NCBI RefSeq assembly: GCF_027922045.1
Contig: NZ_BSEX01000006.1
Location: 802,649-866,648 of the forward strand
Direction of reading: 5' to 3'
Source: Microbacterium terregens
GTDB taxonomy: Bacteria > Pseudomonadota > Alphaproteobacteria > Sphingomonadales > Sphingomonadaceae
Length of the DNA: 64,000 nt
The notes below the pieces were generated by a model that made no database searches, was not told the DNA's origin, and worked only from the letters and a program-made list of their open reading frames with translations. Made by a program: the position numbers and the translations under genes. Numbering within the stretch: position 1 is the first letter of the stretch; each line of letters opens with the position of its first letter. This document shows, piece after piece, positions 18,977-28,161 of this stretch.

Positions 18977-21900
18977 GCGCGCAGGTCGAGCGCCGAGTCG
19001 CCATTCGATCCGCCCTGCTGGCCGCTGACGCCGGACCATGGCGCGAGCGCGCGGCCAGCATATTGCGGGCGCTGGGTTACGACAGCCCCAAGACGCTGGA
19101 TACCGGCGGAAAGCCCGCCAGCTTCGCGCAGGCGCTAGAGATCGATGCTGCCCGGCTGCCACGGTTCGACGAGTGGCGGTCGCTCGACCTCGTCTTCCAG
19201 CTCACCGGGGATGAGCTGCCGGCGCTCAGCCGCGGCGCGGAACCCGGCACCGGCGATCGGGTGCAACGCGGCGCGATCGACTCGTTCCTGTTCGTGAGCG
19301 CCGATCTGGCGGGTGCGTGGCGGCGCAAGGAGCTGACGGACGCCGTACGCGTATTCAATCGCGCCACGTCGATGCCCGCCATCCTCCTGTTCCGTCACGA
19401 GGGAGAGGACGGGTCGCCCCGCGCCACTATCGCGGTGATCGACCGGCGCGACCATCGACGCCTTCAAGGCGCGCAGGTTGTCGACGGGCGCATCAGCCTG
19501 ATCAAGGACATCGACCTTCGCCAACCCCATCGCGCGCATCTGGAGATCCTGACCGATCTGTCGTTAGGCGCGCTCGGCTCCAAGCGGACGATTGCGGATT
19601 TCCGTACGCTATACGACGCGTGGCTCGACACCTTGTCCGCGGCCGAGCTCAATAGGCGCTTTTACGGCGAGCTCGCCAACTGGTTCGCCTGGGCGAGCAC
19701 GCTCGACAGCGTGAGGTTTCCGAAAGGTCAGGGGAACGGCGAGGGCGCCAAGGAGACGGCACTTATTCGGCTGCTGACGCGGTTGATGTTCGTTTGGTTT
19801 ATCAAGGAGAAGGGGTTGGTTTCGCCCGCCTTGTTCAGTCGGGAGGGCCTGGAAGCGCTGCTCACCGAGCCGCCCCACGAGCATGGGGAACGCCACAACT
19901 ATTATCTCGCGGTCCTTCAGAACCTGTTCTTCGCGACGCTTAACACCGAGTGGGGAGAGCGGGCGTGGTTGTCGCGATCGAGCGAGCGGCGATCGGCCGA
20001 TTTCTTCGGCCACAATGTGTTTCGGCACCAGGCCATGTTCCGCGATCCAGAACAGGCGCTTCAGCTGTTCGATCACGTCCCCTTTCTAAACGGCGGGCTC
20101 TTCCAATGCTTGGACGTGCTGGTCGAGCCGGGCGATCCGCGCGAGAAGCTCGCGGAGCGCGAGGGGCAGGCGCTGATCCTCCGGGTCGACGGATTTTCCG
20201 AGAAGGAAGCCAAGCAGCCGCGCCTGCCCAACCGGCTGTTCTTCGGCGGCGAAAAGGGTGTCGACCTGTCGGGCTGGTACGGCAGGGGCAAGCCGAAGGA
20301 CGTCCCCGGCCTAATTGAGCTCTTCGAGCGCTACAAATTCACCGTCGAAGAAAACACGCCGCTTGAAGAGGAGGCGGCGCTCGACCCGGAGCTGCTTGGC
20401 AAGGTCTTTGAGAACCTGCTCGCCTCCTACAACGAGGACACGCGCACCACCGCGCGCAACAAGTCGGGCAGCTTCTACACGCCGCGCGAGGTGGTCGACT
20501 TCATGGTCGACGAAGCGCTGGTGGCGTGGCTCATGCCGAAGCTGGATGGCGGAGCAGGGGACGCGGAGCGGGGCATGTCGCCCGCCGCGCCGACCTTCGA
20601 TCTCGGCCCGTCGCGCAGTGAGCTGGCGCTTGAGACGAGCGGGACCTCGGGTCAAGCCCGGGGTGATGAAGCGAGAAGCGCCTCCACCCCCACCGTCACC
20701 CCGGCCTCCGATCCGGGGTCCCGCTTATCGGCCATCGAGGCCAAGCTTCGCCACCTTCTCTCCTACGCCAGCCACGATCACGACTTCTCGCCTGCGCAAG
20801 CCGACCAGCTCATCGCCGCCATCGAGGCCTGCCGCGCCATCGATCCTGCCGTTGGTTCGGGCGCGTTCCCGCTGGGGCTGCTCCAGAAGCTGGTCCACGT
20901 CCTGGGGCTTCTCGACCCTGGTGGAGAGAAATGGAAGGCGCGCAACCGAGCTTCGTTTGAAGCGCGACTGGCGGCGGCGGAGGCGATGCCCTCGCCGTCC
21001 GACCGCGAAGCCGAGCTGGCGAGCGCGACGGAGGCGCTCGCGGCGTTCGAACGCGCCTACGCCAGCGGCCACACCGCCGATTACACGCGCAAGCTCTACC
21101 TGATCGAGCGCGTGCTCCACGGCGTCGACGTGCAGCCAGTGGCGGTGCAGATCACCAAGCTGCGCTGCTTCATCAGCCTAGCGGTCAGCCAGGTGATCGA
21201 CGACGGCCGGCCCAATCGTGGGGTGACGCCGCTTCCCAATCTGGAGACCAAGTTCGTCGCCGCGAACACGCTGACCCCGCTCCACAAGCGCCAGGGCACG
21301 CTGGCGAGCCGTGAAGCGTTCGCCAAGCAGCGAGCGCTGCGTGAAGCGAGCCGCGCCTTCTTCGCCGCCGCCAACGGCGCGGCCAAGCGGCGCGCGCAGG
21401 AGCGGATCAGGGTTCTACGCCGGGAGATCGCCGACGAGCTGGCGGGCGCGGACGCTTACCCGAATGAGGAGATCGCGGCGCTGGCAAAATGGGATCCGTT
21501 CGATCCAAACGCGTTCGCGCCCTTCTTCGACGGCGAATGGATGTTCGGCTTGGAGCCGCAGGCGAGCGAGGGCGGCTTCGACCTGGTGCTCGCCAACCCA
21601 CCTTATGTGCGCCAGGAGAAAATCGAAGGCTTCCTGATCAACGGCCAGCCGGTCGTCGCCAAGCCGCAGCTCAAGCGCGACTACGCCACCTATGCCGGCA
21701 CCGCGGACCTGTTCGTCTACTTCTACGAGCGCGCGCTGCGGCTGCTGAAGCCGGGCGGTGCGCTCGCCTTCATCACGTCCAACAAGTGGTACCGAGCTGG
21801 CTATGGCAAGTCCTTGCGCGGTTGGCTGGTCGAGCAGGCGCGCGTCCTCAAGCTCGTCGACTTCGGCGACGCCCCTGTATTCGAAGCGATCGCGTACCCC

Positions 21901-23061
21901 ACGATCCTGATCGCGACGCGCAAGGTCGCGCCCGCGAGGCCGGCCCCGTCCGAGACAATCCGGGTGATGAACTGGACGGCGGGCGAGCCGGTCGAACGCT
22001 TTCCGGAGCGCTTCGCGCGCGAGGCATTCGACCTGCCCCAGGCGGCGCTGGCGTCCACGAGTTGGCAGTTCGAGCCGCAGGCCGAGCGCGACTTGCTCCG
22101 CCGCCTCCGCGAGCGCGGTATGCCGCTCGCCGAGTGGTGCGGCGGGCGGTTCTACTACGGCATCAAAACCGGGTTGAACGACGCCTTCGTGATCGACGGC
22201 AACAAGCGCGCCGAGCTGATCGCCGCCGACCCGGCGAGCGCCGAGATCGTCAAACCGTTCCTGCGCGGCCGCGACGTGAAGCGGTGGCGGGTGGAGTCAA
22301 AGGACCTATGGCTAATCTTCAGCCGCCACCGGATCAATATCGATCGCTATCCGGCGGTGAAGAGACATCTAGAGCAGTTCCACGAGCAGCTGGAACCCAA
22401 ACCAGCAAGCTGGCCTTCTTCCAAGCCTTGGGCAGGCCGAAAGGCGGGCAGCTACCGCTGGTATGAAATCCAGGACAATGTGGCATACTGGCAGGAGTTC
22501 GAGCAGCCAAAAATCATCATTCCTGCAATCGAAAAACGTGTCGCCTACGCCAGCGACGACGGCACCTATTTCAGCAACGACAAGACCAGCATCGCGGTGA
22601 CAGACCGCCCGTCTTATACGCTCGCCGTTCTCAACTCGTCCGTCTCGTGGTGGATCACTCGACAGGAGTTCGCGTCAAAGCAGGGCGGCTTCTACGAGTT
22701 CAAGCCGATGTACGTCGGCAAGCTCCCCATCCCGCCCGCCACTCCCGAGCAGGAGGCGCTGGTCACGGCCGCGGTGGATGCGATCCTGGCCGGCGCGGGC
22801 GAGCGCGCCCGGCTGGAGGCGCTCATCAACGCCTTCGTCTACGAACTCTTCTTCCCCGAAGACCTCGCCGCCGCCAACCTCTCCCCCTTCCGCGCCGCCC
22901 GCAACGCGAACTTGGAGGCGCTGACCTCGCTGACAGGGCTCACGCTTGCGCAGGCAGCCGAGAGCTGGTCCCGCCAACTCGCCGACCCCGCAACCCCGCT
23001 CTACGCAACGCTATTCGGCCTGCGATCGCTGGAAGCGGTTCGCATCATTGAGGGGGTGTGA
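18973..23061 (+). CDS. large N6-adenine DNA methyltransferase with target-recognition region (Eco57I/PglX-like)
   Basis: A 1362-residue protein. An N-terminal region of about 480 residues resembles that of Eco57I-family methylases but shows no clear PD-(D/E)xK nuclease motif. The methyltransferase core has motif X (SFYTPREVVDFMV, near 495-510), SAM-binding motif I (DPAVGSGAF, near 627-635) and catalytic NPPY (near 874-877). The C-terminal part looks like a TaqI/PglX-type specificity domain (KPFLRGRDVKRW near 1095-1106). It probably marks host DNA at a specific site. Between motifs X and I lies a Pro/Ser-rich insertion encoded by an in-frame palindromic repeat. The ATG overlaps the helicase stop, and its TGA overlaps the ATPase start. 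Confidence 0.88.
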   Translation: MSAQVERRVAIRSALLAADAGPWRERAASILRALGYDSPKTLDTGGKPASFAQALEIDAARLPRFDEWRSLDLVFQLTGDELPALSRGAEPGTGDRVQRGAIDSFLFVSADLAGAWRRKELTDAVRVFNRATSMPAILLFRHEGEDGSPRATIAVIDRRDHRRLQGAQVVDGRISLIKDIDLRQPHRAHLEILTDLSLGALGSKRTIADFRTLYDAWLDTLSAAELNRRFYGELANWFAWASTLDSVRFPKGQGNGEGAKETALIRLLTRLMFVWFIKEKGLVSPALFSREGLEALLTEPPHEHGERHNYYLAVLQNLFFATLNTEWGERAWLSRSSERRSADFFGHNVFRHQAMFRDPEQALQLFDHVPFLNGGLFQCLDVLVEPGDPREKLAEREGQALILRVDGFSEKEAKQPRLPNRLFFGGEKGVDLSGWYGRGKPKDVPGLIELFERYKFTVEENTPLEEEAALDPELLGKVFENLLASYNEDTRTTARNKSGSFYTPREVVDFMVDEALVAWLMPKLDGGAGDAERGMSPAAPTFDLGPSRSELALETSGTSGQARGDEARSASTPTVTPASDPGSRLSAIEAKLRHLLSYASHDHDFSPAQADQLIAAIEACRAIDPAVGSGAFPLGLLQKLVHVLGLLDPGGEKWKARNRASFEARLAAAEAMPSPSDREAELASATEALAAFERAYASGHTADYTRKLYLIERVLHGVDVQPVAVQITKLRCFISLAVSQVIDDGRPNRGVTPLPNLETKFVAANTLTPLHKRQGTLASREAFAKQRALREASRAFFAAANGAAKRRAQERIRVLRREIADELAGADAYPNEEIAALAKWDPFDPNAFAPFFDGEWMFGLEPQASEGGFDLVLANPPYVRQEKIEGFLINGQPVVAKPQLKRDYATYAGTADLFVYFYERALRLLKPGGALAFITSNKWYRAGYGKSLRGWLVEQARVLKLVDFGDAPVFEAIAYPTILIATRKVAPARPAPSETIRVMNWTAGEPVERFPERFAREAFDLPQAALASTSWQFEPQAERDLLRRLRERGMPLAEWCGGRFYYGIKTGLNDAFVIDGNKRAELIAADPASAEIVKPFLRGRDVKRWRVESKDLWLIFSRHRINIDRYPAVKRHLEQFHEQLEPKPASWPSSKPWAGRKAGSYRWYEIQDNVAYWQEFEQPKIIIPAIEKRVAYASDDGTYFSNDKTSIAVTDRPSYTLAVLNSSVSWWITRQEFASKQGGFYEFKPMYVGKLPIPPATPEQEALVTAAVDAILAGAGERARLEALINAFVYELFFPEDLAAANLSPFRAARNANLEALTSLTGLTLAQAAESWSRQLADPATPLYATLFGLRSLEAVRIIEGV
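20638..20725. repeat. REP-like palindrome inserted in frame inside the methyltransferase gene
   Basis: Left arm 20638-20667 and right arm 20695-20725 are imperfect inverted repeats sharing AGCGGGACC and CCGGGGTGA cores, separated by about 27 bases. The element keeps the reading frame and encodes a low-complexity Ser/Thr/Pro/Gly segment. It resembles the palindromic intergenic repeats of sphingomonads. Confidence 0.75.
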
Positions 23062-24530
23062 TGCCGGTTCGGGTCGATCGTATCGTCGTATCTGATTTCC
23101 GTGCCTTTCCGGCGCTTGCGCCGGCCGACATCCGGATCGGCGGATGCAACCTCCTGGTCTACGGTGAGAATGGGTCAGGGAAATCCTCCATTTACCGCGC
23201 GTTGCGTGGCCTGTTCTCGACCGAGGAGCAGGACATCCTTTCGTCGCGGAACGTGTTCACAGACCCGCCGCAGCCTAACGTCCGCGTCACCCTAACGGAT
23301 GGGAGGGAGCTGAGTTGGTCCGCGGCTGGTCACCCGGGTCAGGACGTGCACGATATCGCGCGCCGATCCGCTTTCCTCAGCCATACGCGGCTTGCCGAGA
23401 TGAACACCGGCGCCACACCTGACGATCGGCCTAACCTGTTCAAGGTGGCCGTGGAACGGCTGCTCGCCGATTACGAGGCCACCATTGGTGGGACCGGTCA
23501 AACGGTTGGCCAATTATGGACGGCGCTAAACGAAGCGCTCGCCCGCCGGGAGCAGTACGCCGGCAAATCAGGTCTGCGGCGCTACCGAGACCACGCGGAC
23601 GTCGTCGAGCGCGCATTGGCCCGCTTCAATGACGGCATGAATCAAGCGGTCGGCGCACTCGAGGGGCACGCCAAAGCCCTGCTCCGGCGGCTACTCGACG
23701 TGTTCGGTCGCGATTCTCTGGAGCTGATCGGGCTGACCTACTTCGGCGTCACTTACGACCGAAAGGCGGACAAGCTCGGCAACGAGACGCTAACGGCGCA
23801 GGTCCGCTTCCGCACCCACGATCCGGGTGCGCCTCAGCGCTTCCTCAATGAAGGCCGACAATCCGCGCTCGCAATCTCGATCTACCTCGCGGGCCGGCTC
23901 GCCTCGGTTCCGGTCAACGATGACCTGCGACTGTTGGTCCTCGACGATCTGCTAATCAGCCTCGATCATTCGCATCGCCGCCCCGTCCTCGACGTCGTCG
24001 CGGACTCGTTCAAAGGCTGGCAGATCATATTGCTGACTCACGATCGCTTCTGGTTCGAGATGGCGAGAGAACAGCTGCTCAACGAACCGTGGAGATCAGT
24101 CGAAATCTACGAGAACACCGATGGAGATGGCCTGCTTCGCCCACTTGTGTGGGAAAGCGCGGACAATCTGGTCGACGAAACGCTCAAACAGGCGAGCCAC
24201 TTCCTTCAAACCAATCAACCTGCCGCCGCGGCAAATTATGCCCGGACTGCATGCGAGCTGACCCTGCGACGCTACTGCAAAAACCATGGCATCCAGTTCG
24301 CGTACACAGACGAGCCCAAAAAGATCAAGCTAGACGAACTGCTTCGCCGTGCAGAGGCGCATGGAGCCGGTGATCCAACCCATGTCGCAGCTTTCACAGA
24401 GGTAAAACGCTACAAGAAGCTGATACTCAATCCTCTTTCGCACGATCCGACACAGCCTGTGTCGAAAGCCGATGTCCAGGCGGCCATTCTCGCCGTCAAA
24501 GGTTTGGTGAAAATCTGTAAGAGGTCGTGA
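23061..24530 (+). CDS. SMC/RecF-like AAA ATPase, third gene of Hma-like operon
   Basis: A 489-residue ABC-type ATPase: Walker A GENGSGKSS at 35-43, a signature-like helix (LNEGRQSALAISIYLA, about residues 270-285), Walker B LLVLDDLLISLD just beyond, and the switch His in LLTHDRFW. The middle 150-240 region is short and helical, so it is not a full coiled-coil SMC. The last 115 residues form a separate helical domain containing ILNPLSHD, reminiscent of HEPN-like folds (N-x3-H) but lacking the preceding Arg. ATG 23061 shares a base with the methyltransferase TGA; GTG 23058 directly before it is an alternative start. It probably regulates or gates the helicase/methyltransferase pair. Confidence 0.85.
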   Translation: MPVRVDRIVVSDFRAFPALAPADIRIGGCNLLVYGENGSGKSSIYRALRGLFSTEEQDILSSRNVFTDPPQPNVRVTLTDGRELSWSAAGHPGQDVHDIARRSAFLSHTRLAEMNTGATPDDRPNLFKVAVERLLADYEATIGGTGQTVGQLWTALNEALARREQYAGKSGLRRYRDHADVVERALARFNDGMNQAVGALEGHAKALLRRLLDVFGRDSLELIGLTYFGVTYDRKADKLGNETLTAQVRFRTHDPGAPQRFLNEGRQSALAISIYLAGRLASVPVNDDLRLLVLDDLLISLDHSHRRPVLDVVADSFKGWQIILLTHDRFWFEMAREQLLNEPWRSVEIYENTDGDGLLRPLVWESADNLVDETLKQASHFLQTNQPAAAANYARTACELTLRRYCKNHGIQFAYTDEPKKIKLDELLRRAEAHGAGDPTHVAAFTEVKRYKKLILNPLSHDPTQPVSKADVQAAILAVKGLVKICKRS

Positions 24531-24837
24531 GAGACTCGGAGGATCGACGCGTCGCAACGCGCAATCCACCATCGAGGTGTTCGACGGCAAACGCTCGGCC
24601 GCCTTCGCGCCAGGTGCATCGATCGGAGCAGTCGACGCTCTTCCCGGAGAAGTCTTGCGCGCCATCAACGGGGAGGTTTTCGGAGACGAACTGGACGCCC
24701 TACCCGACCGCGCACGATCTTCGCCCATGTTTCGCACGACTGGTCCCGGTTTGTTGGTAGCACCGCCGAACGTGAGGCTTGCGCGCGCTCGGCTTCGAAG
24801 ATCATAGAGGGAACATCACGACCGGAGCTAATCTTAG
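24531..24837. other. gap between ATPase and RhuM genes, possible coding remnant
   Basis: About 300 bases without a convincing gene. The frame 24577-24807 reads like real protein for about 50 codons (FDGKRSAAFAPGASIGAV, then GEVFGDELDALP) but has no proper start and matches nothing I recognise. It may be the remains of a gene lost from this cargo site. Confidence 0.3.
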
Positions 24838-25869
24838 ATGCCTGACGGCGAACTGATCCTGTACCAGACCGAGGACGGGCTCGCCCGCGTGCAGCTTCGC
24901 GCTGCGGACGGAACGGTGTGGCTTACCCAAGCCGAGATCGCTGAGCTGTTCGACACTAGCAAGCAGAACGTCAGCCTGCATCTGCGCAACCTGTTCGATG
25001 AGGGCGAACTGGTGCAGGACGCAGTTGTCAAGGAATCCTTGATTACTGCCGCCGACGGAAAGGCCTATCGGACGGCGATCCATAACCTCGATGCCATCCT
25101 GGCGGTCGGCTATCGCGTCCGCTCCGAGCGCGGAGTCCAGTTCCGCCGCTGGGCGACTACCCAGCTGCGCGAGTATCTGGTTAAGGGCTTCGTGATCGAC
25201 ACGCGGCGGCTCTCCGATCCGGAGCCGTTCGATTATTTCGACGAGCTGCTCGAACGCATTCGTGAAATTCGGGCGTCGGAGAAGCGCTTCTACCAAAAGG
25301 TCTGCGACCTGTATTCGACCGCCTCCGACTATAACGGCGACAGCGAGCGGGCAAAGGCGTTCTTCGCCGCTGTCCAGAACAAGCTGGAATATGCCGTTAC
25401 TGGAGCGACCGCGCCCGAGCTGATCGTGGCCCGCGCGGACGCAGCCAAGCCGAACATGGGGCTGACCGCGTGGAAGGGCAGCCGCGTCCGCAAGGGCGAT
25501 GTGACCACCGCCAAGAACTACCTTCTAGAAGAGGAAATGACGCGGCTGAACCGCATCGTATCGGCCTACCTGGATATCGGCGAGGAAATGGCGAGCAGGC
25601 GACAAGCCATGACTATGGCCGATTGGGAGAGCCGGGTGGACGAGTATCTGCGTTTTCTCGGCCTCCCGGTGCTCCAGGGCGGCGGCAAAGTGAGCCGCGC
25701 CCAGGCTGATACGATCGCGCACCAGCGGTACGAGCGGTTCGACGTCGCCCGGCGCGATGCGGAGCGGCTAGCGGCGGACGCGGCCGCCGAGCGCGATCTG
25801 AAAGCGATCGAAGCGCAAGCGGCGCGATTGGCGAAGCGGAGCCGCCGATCGGACGGGACCTTAGACTGA
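24838..25869 (+). CDS. RhuM family protein
   Basis: A 343-residue protein of the RhuM (virulence/phage-associated) family. The N-terminal domain contains a predicted winged helix (VWLTQAEIAELFDTSKQNV) followed by the family core (HNLDAILAVGYRVRSERG, then FRRWATTQLREYLVKGF). The C-terminus is a charged helical region rich in Ala and Arg. RhuM genes often sit in pathogenicity or restriction islands, but no biochemical activity is established. The ATG at 24838 has only a weak GGAG 13 bases upstream. It lies 12 bases before the GmrSD gene and the two are probably co-transcribed. Confidence 0.85.
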   Translation: MPDGELILYQTEDGLARVQLRAADGTVWLTQAEIAELFDTSKQNVSLHLRNLFDEGELVQDAVVKESLITAADGKAYRTAIHNLDAILAVGYRVRSERGVQFRRWATTQLREYLVKGFVIDTRRLSDPEPFDYFDELLERIREIRASEKRFYQKVCDLYSTASDYNGDSERAKAFFAAVQNKLEYAVTGATAPELIVARADAAKPNMGLTAWKGSRVRKGDVTTAKNYLLEEEMTRLNRIVSAYLDIGEEMASRRQAMTMADWESRVDEYLRFLGLPVLQGGGKVSRAQADTIAHQRYERFDVARRDAERLAADAAAERDLKAIEAQAARLAKRSRRSDGTLD

Positions 25870-25881
25870 GGGGGAGGATGA

Positions 25882-27732
25882 ATGCGTCCCTACGCGAAAT
25901 CCATCATAGAGCTGTTCGACGGCAAGAAGCGCTATCTGATTCCGCTCTACCAGCGCCAATACGCCTGGAAGGTGCAGCCGCAGCTCGAGCTGCTGTGGGA
26001 GGATATCGAACGCGCCGTCATGCGGCTCGCGTCCGATCGGGTCGGCGCGGCGCCGCATTTCATGGGCGCAATCGTGATCGCGGAGATCAAGACGTTCGAC
26101 AAGCAGGTCCGCGCCTATGAGGTGATCGACGGGCAACAGCGGCTCACCACCTTCCAGCTCCTGCTGGCCGCGATCCGCGATGTCGCGGCCGCGCACGGTT
26201 CCGGCTATGCGGCCGAAATCGACAAGCACCTGCTTAACGACGGCGTCATGGAGACGCCGCACGTGGAGCGGTACAAGCTCTGGCCGACCGCGACGGACCG
26301 CCGCGCATTCGTCCATCTGATCGACTCCGCCGCGGACCTCGCCAAGATCGCCGCACCGTCGATCGAGGACGGCGACGGAGTCCGCCCGGCCGCGGCTGCG
26401 CACGCCTGGTTCCGCGCGCGCATTGAGGAGCATGTCGGCAAGGACGAGAGCTTCGACGAGTTCCGACTGGAGAAGCTGTTCGAGGCGCTGAAGAGCGGCC
26501 TAGCGGCGGTGTCGATCGAGCTGGAGACCGGCGACGATCCGCAGACCATCTTCGAAACGCTGAACAGCCGCGGCGTCGATCTCACCGCCGGCGACCTGAT
26601 GCGCAACTTCATCTTCCAGCGCGCCAAAGGTATGGGACAGAAGGACGGCTCGCTCAGCATCGACGATCTATATGCAACCTACTGGTTGCCGCTGGACGGC
26701 TGGTTCTGGCGCGAAGGCGACACGCGCGGCCGCCTCACCCGTCCACGGCTCGATTGGCTGCTGGTTGACCACCTCGCGATGGAAAAGGCGGATCTCGTCT
26801 CCGTCGACCAGCTCTTCGAGAGCTATCGCCGCTGGGTTCTGACTAAACAGCCGTTCGCGGACGTGACCGCGGAACTGAAGGCGATTTCCGAAAGCGCCGC
26901 CGTCCACCGCTGGGTTGCGGAGCAGGGCTCCGGCCTGCTCGGACGTTTCGGGCGGTTCGCCCAGGCGTTCGACGTTTCGACGGCGATGCCGCTTGTACTG
27001 TACCTCGTCACGGGAGCGAAGCTCGATGGCGCAGGCCTAGAAGCCGCGCTTGGCATGATCGAGTCGTTCATCTTGCGCCGCGACATCTGCGGCCTGCCCA
27101 CGGGTAATTATAACCGCCTGTTCGTGGCTGCAATCGAGCGTTTGCGGACGTCGGTTGGCTCCACCCTTGAAGAGCTGCAGCAGTACCTGTCGAGCGGCCA
27201 AATCGACACGGCGCGGTGGCCAGCGGATGACGAGTGGAAGCGAGCTTGGCTCGGTCACGATCAGTACAAGCCGAGCCGCCAGGGTCGCCTGCGCTACCTC
27301 TTCGAGGCTCTTGAGCGCGCCAAGCGGAGCGTGCTGAACGAGGATATCGAAATTAAGTCGGCGCTGACGGTCGAGCACATCATGCCCCGTAAGTGGAGGC
27401 AGCACTGGCCGGTTCCCGGTTTCGACCACCTCGCGCCTGGGGACGTCGATGTCGACCAGATGATGCGCGAGACGCAGCGCGAGCAGTTCGTCAACAACAT
27501 CGGCAACCTGACTCTGCTGACGTCCGCGCTAAATAGCTCCGCCTCCAACGCTCCCTTCGAAATCAAGATGCCCAAGCTGAGGGCACAGACAAGCCTCGCG
27601 CTCAATCGCGAGCTGAACGCCTACGATCATTGGGACGAGACAACTATCACGCACCGGGGCGCCGCCTTGTTCGAGGTGGCTCGGAAGATCTGGCGCGCAC
27701 CGTCCGGTTCCGTGGCAGCTCAGGCCGCCTGA
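25882..27732 (+). CDS. GmrSD-type type IV restriction enzyme (DUF262-DUF1524 fusion)
   Basis: A 616-residue fused type IV restriction enzyme. The N-terminal DUF262 (GmrS-like) NTPase/ParB-like domain carries YQRQYAW near the start and the DGQQRLTT motif at about 82-90. The C-terminal DUF1524 (GmrD-like) domain has the HNH-family segment TVEHIMPRKW (His near 498) and the companion NNIGNLTLLTSALN. Such enzymes cut phage DNA carrying modified, often glucosylated, hydroxymethylcytosine. It has a strong GGGGGAGG ribosome binding site at 25870-25877. An ATG at 25878 is out of frame. It complements a methylation-based system by attacking modified invaders. Confidence 0.9.
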   Translation: MRPYAKSIIELFDGKKRYLIPLYQRQYAWKVQPQLELLWEDIERAVMRLASDRVGAAPHFMGAIVIAEIKTFDKQVRAYEVIDGQQRLTTFQLLLAAIRDVAAAHGSGYAAEIDKHLLNDGVMETPHVERYKLWPTATDRRAFVHLIDSAADLAKIAAPSIEDGDGVRPAAAAHAWFRARIEEHVGKDESFDEFRLEKLFEALKSGLAAVSIELETGDDPQTIFETLNSRGVDLTAGDLMRNFIFQRAKGMGQKDGSLSIDDLYATYWLPLDGWFWREGDTRGRLTRPRLDWLLVDHLAMEKADLVSVDQLFESYRRWVLTKQPFADVTAELKAISESAAVHRWVAEQGSGLLGRFGRFAQAFDVSTAMPLVLYLVTGAKLDGAGLEAALGMIESFILRRDICGLPTGNYNRLFVAAIERLRTSVGSTLEELQQYLSSGQIDTARWPADDEWKRAWLGHDQYKPSRQGRLRYLFEALERAKRSVLNEDIEIKSALTVEHIMPRKWRQHWPVPGFDHLAPGDVDVDQMMRETQREQFVNNIGNLTLLTSALNSSASNAPFEIKMPKLRAQTSLALNRELNAYDHWDETTITHRGAALFEVARKIWRAPSGSVAAQAA

Positions 27733-28161
27733 TTGGTATAGAAAATCGTGCTTCAAAAGCGTCCGACCGGAACGTCGGCGCGGCACTTCAGGCGCTGCAC
27801 CACAATCAGCTTAGGCGAACATCTTCGCGTTCGTTCTCATGCACACCTTACGCGGCGACGCCGCAGGTTAAGTAGCTGCATATGCAAGCCATTAGCCGTT
27901 ATACACAACCATTCATTTCGTTAGACGGCGTTATACTTGCGCAAAGCGTTGCAATCGGCCGCGTTTGGCGGGCCCGCTCAGGTGAGCCAAAGCGTTTTCC
28001 TACAGCCTTTTAGGGTGCTACGTCGGGCCTGCCTTGCGATGCGCGACAATTCTCCATCCGATTGATGGAGACGTGAATGCCACACCGTGAAACAACTATC
28101 TCCCGGATGAGCGGCGGTGCGCCCTTCGAGCTCAAAGTCATGGCTGAGGATGTCGCTTCCG
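27733..28161. other. island intergenic region, AT-richer, with short repeats
   Basis: This 429-bp gap between the GmrSD gene and the AlpA-like regulator contains no credible gene. It is visibly richer in A and T around 27880-27940 and holds two direct copies of CGTTATAC, described separately. It probably carries the promoter and control sites of the regulator. Confidence 0.4.
27897..27936. promoter_or_regulatory. pair of CGTTATAC direct repeats
   Basis: CGTTATAC occurs at 27897-27904 and 27929-27936, 32 bases apart (about three helical turns), and each is preceded by TTAG. The spacing suggests binding sites for a protein such as the downstream AlpA-like regulator; this is inference. Confidence 0.35.

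Noticed and set aside
15710..24530. Classical DISARM system
   Set aside because: A helicase and methyltransferase of the right kinds exist, but DrmA (DUF1998 helicase) and DrmB are absent and the PLD domain is fused rather than separate.
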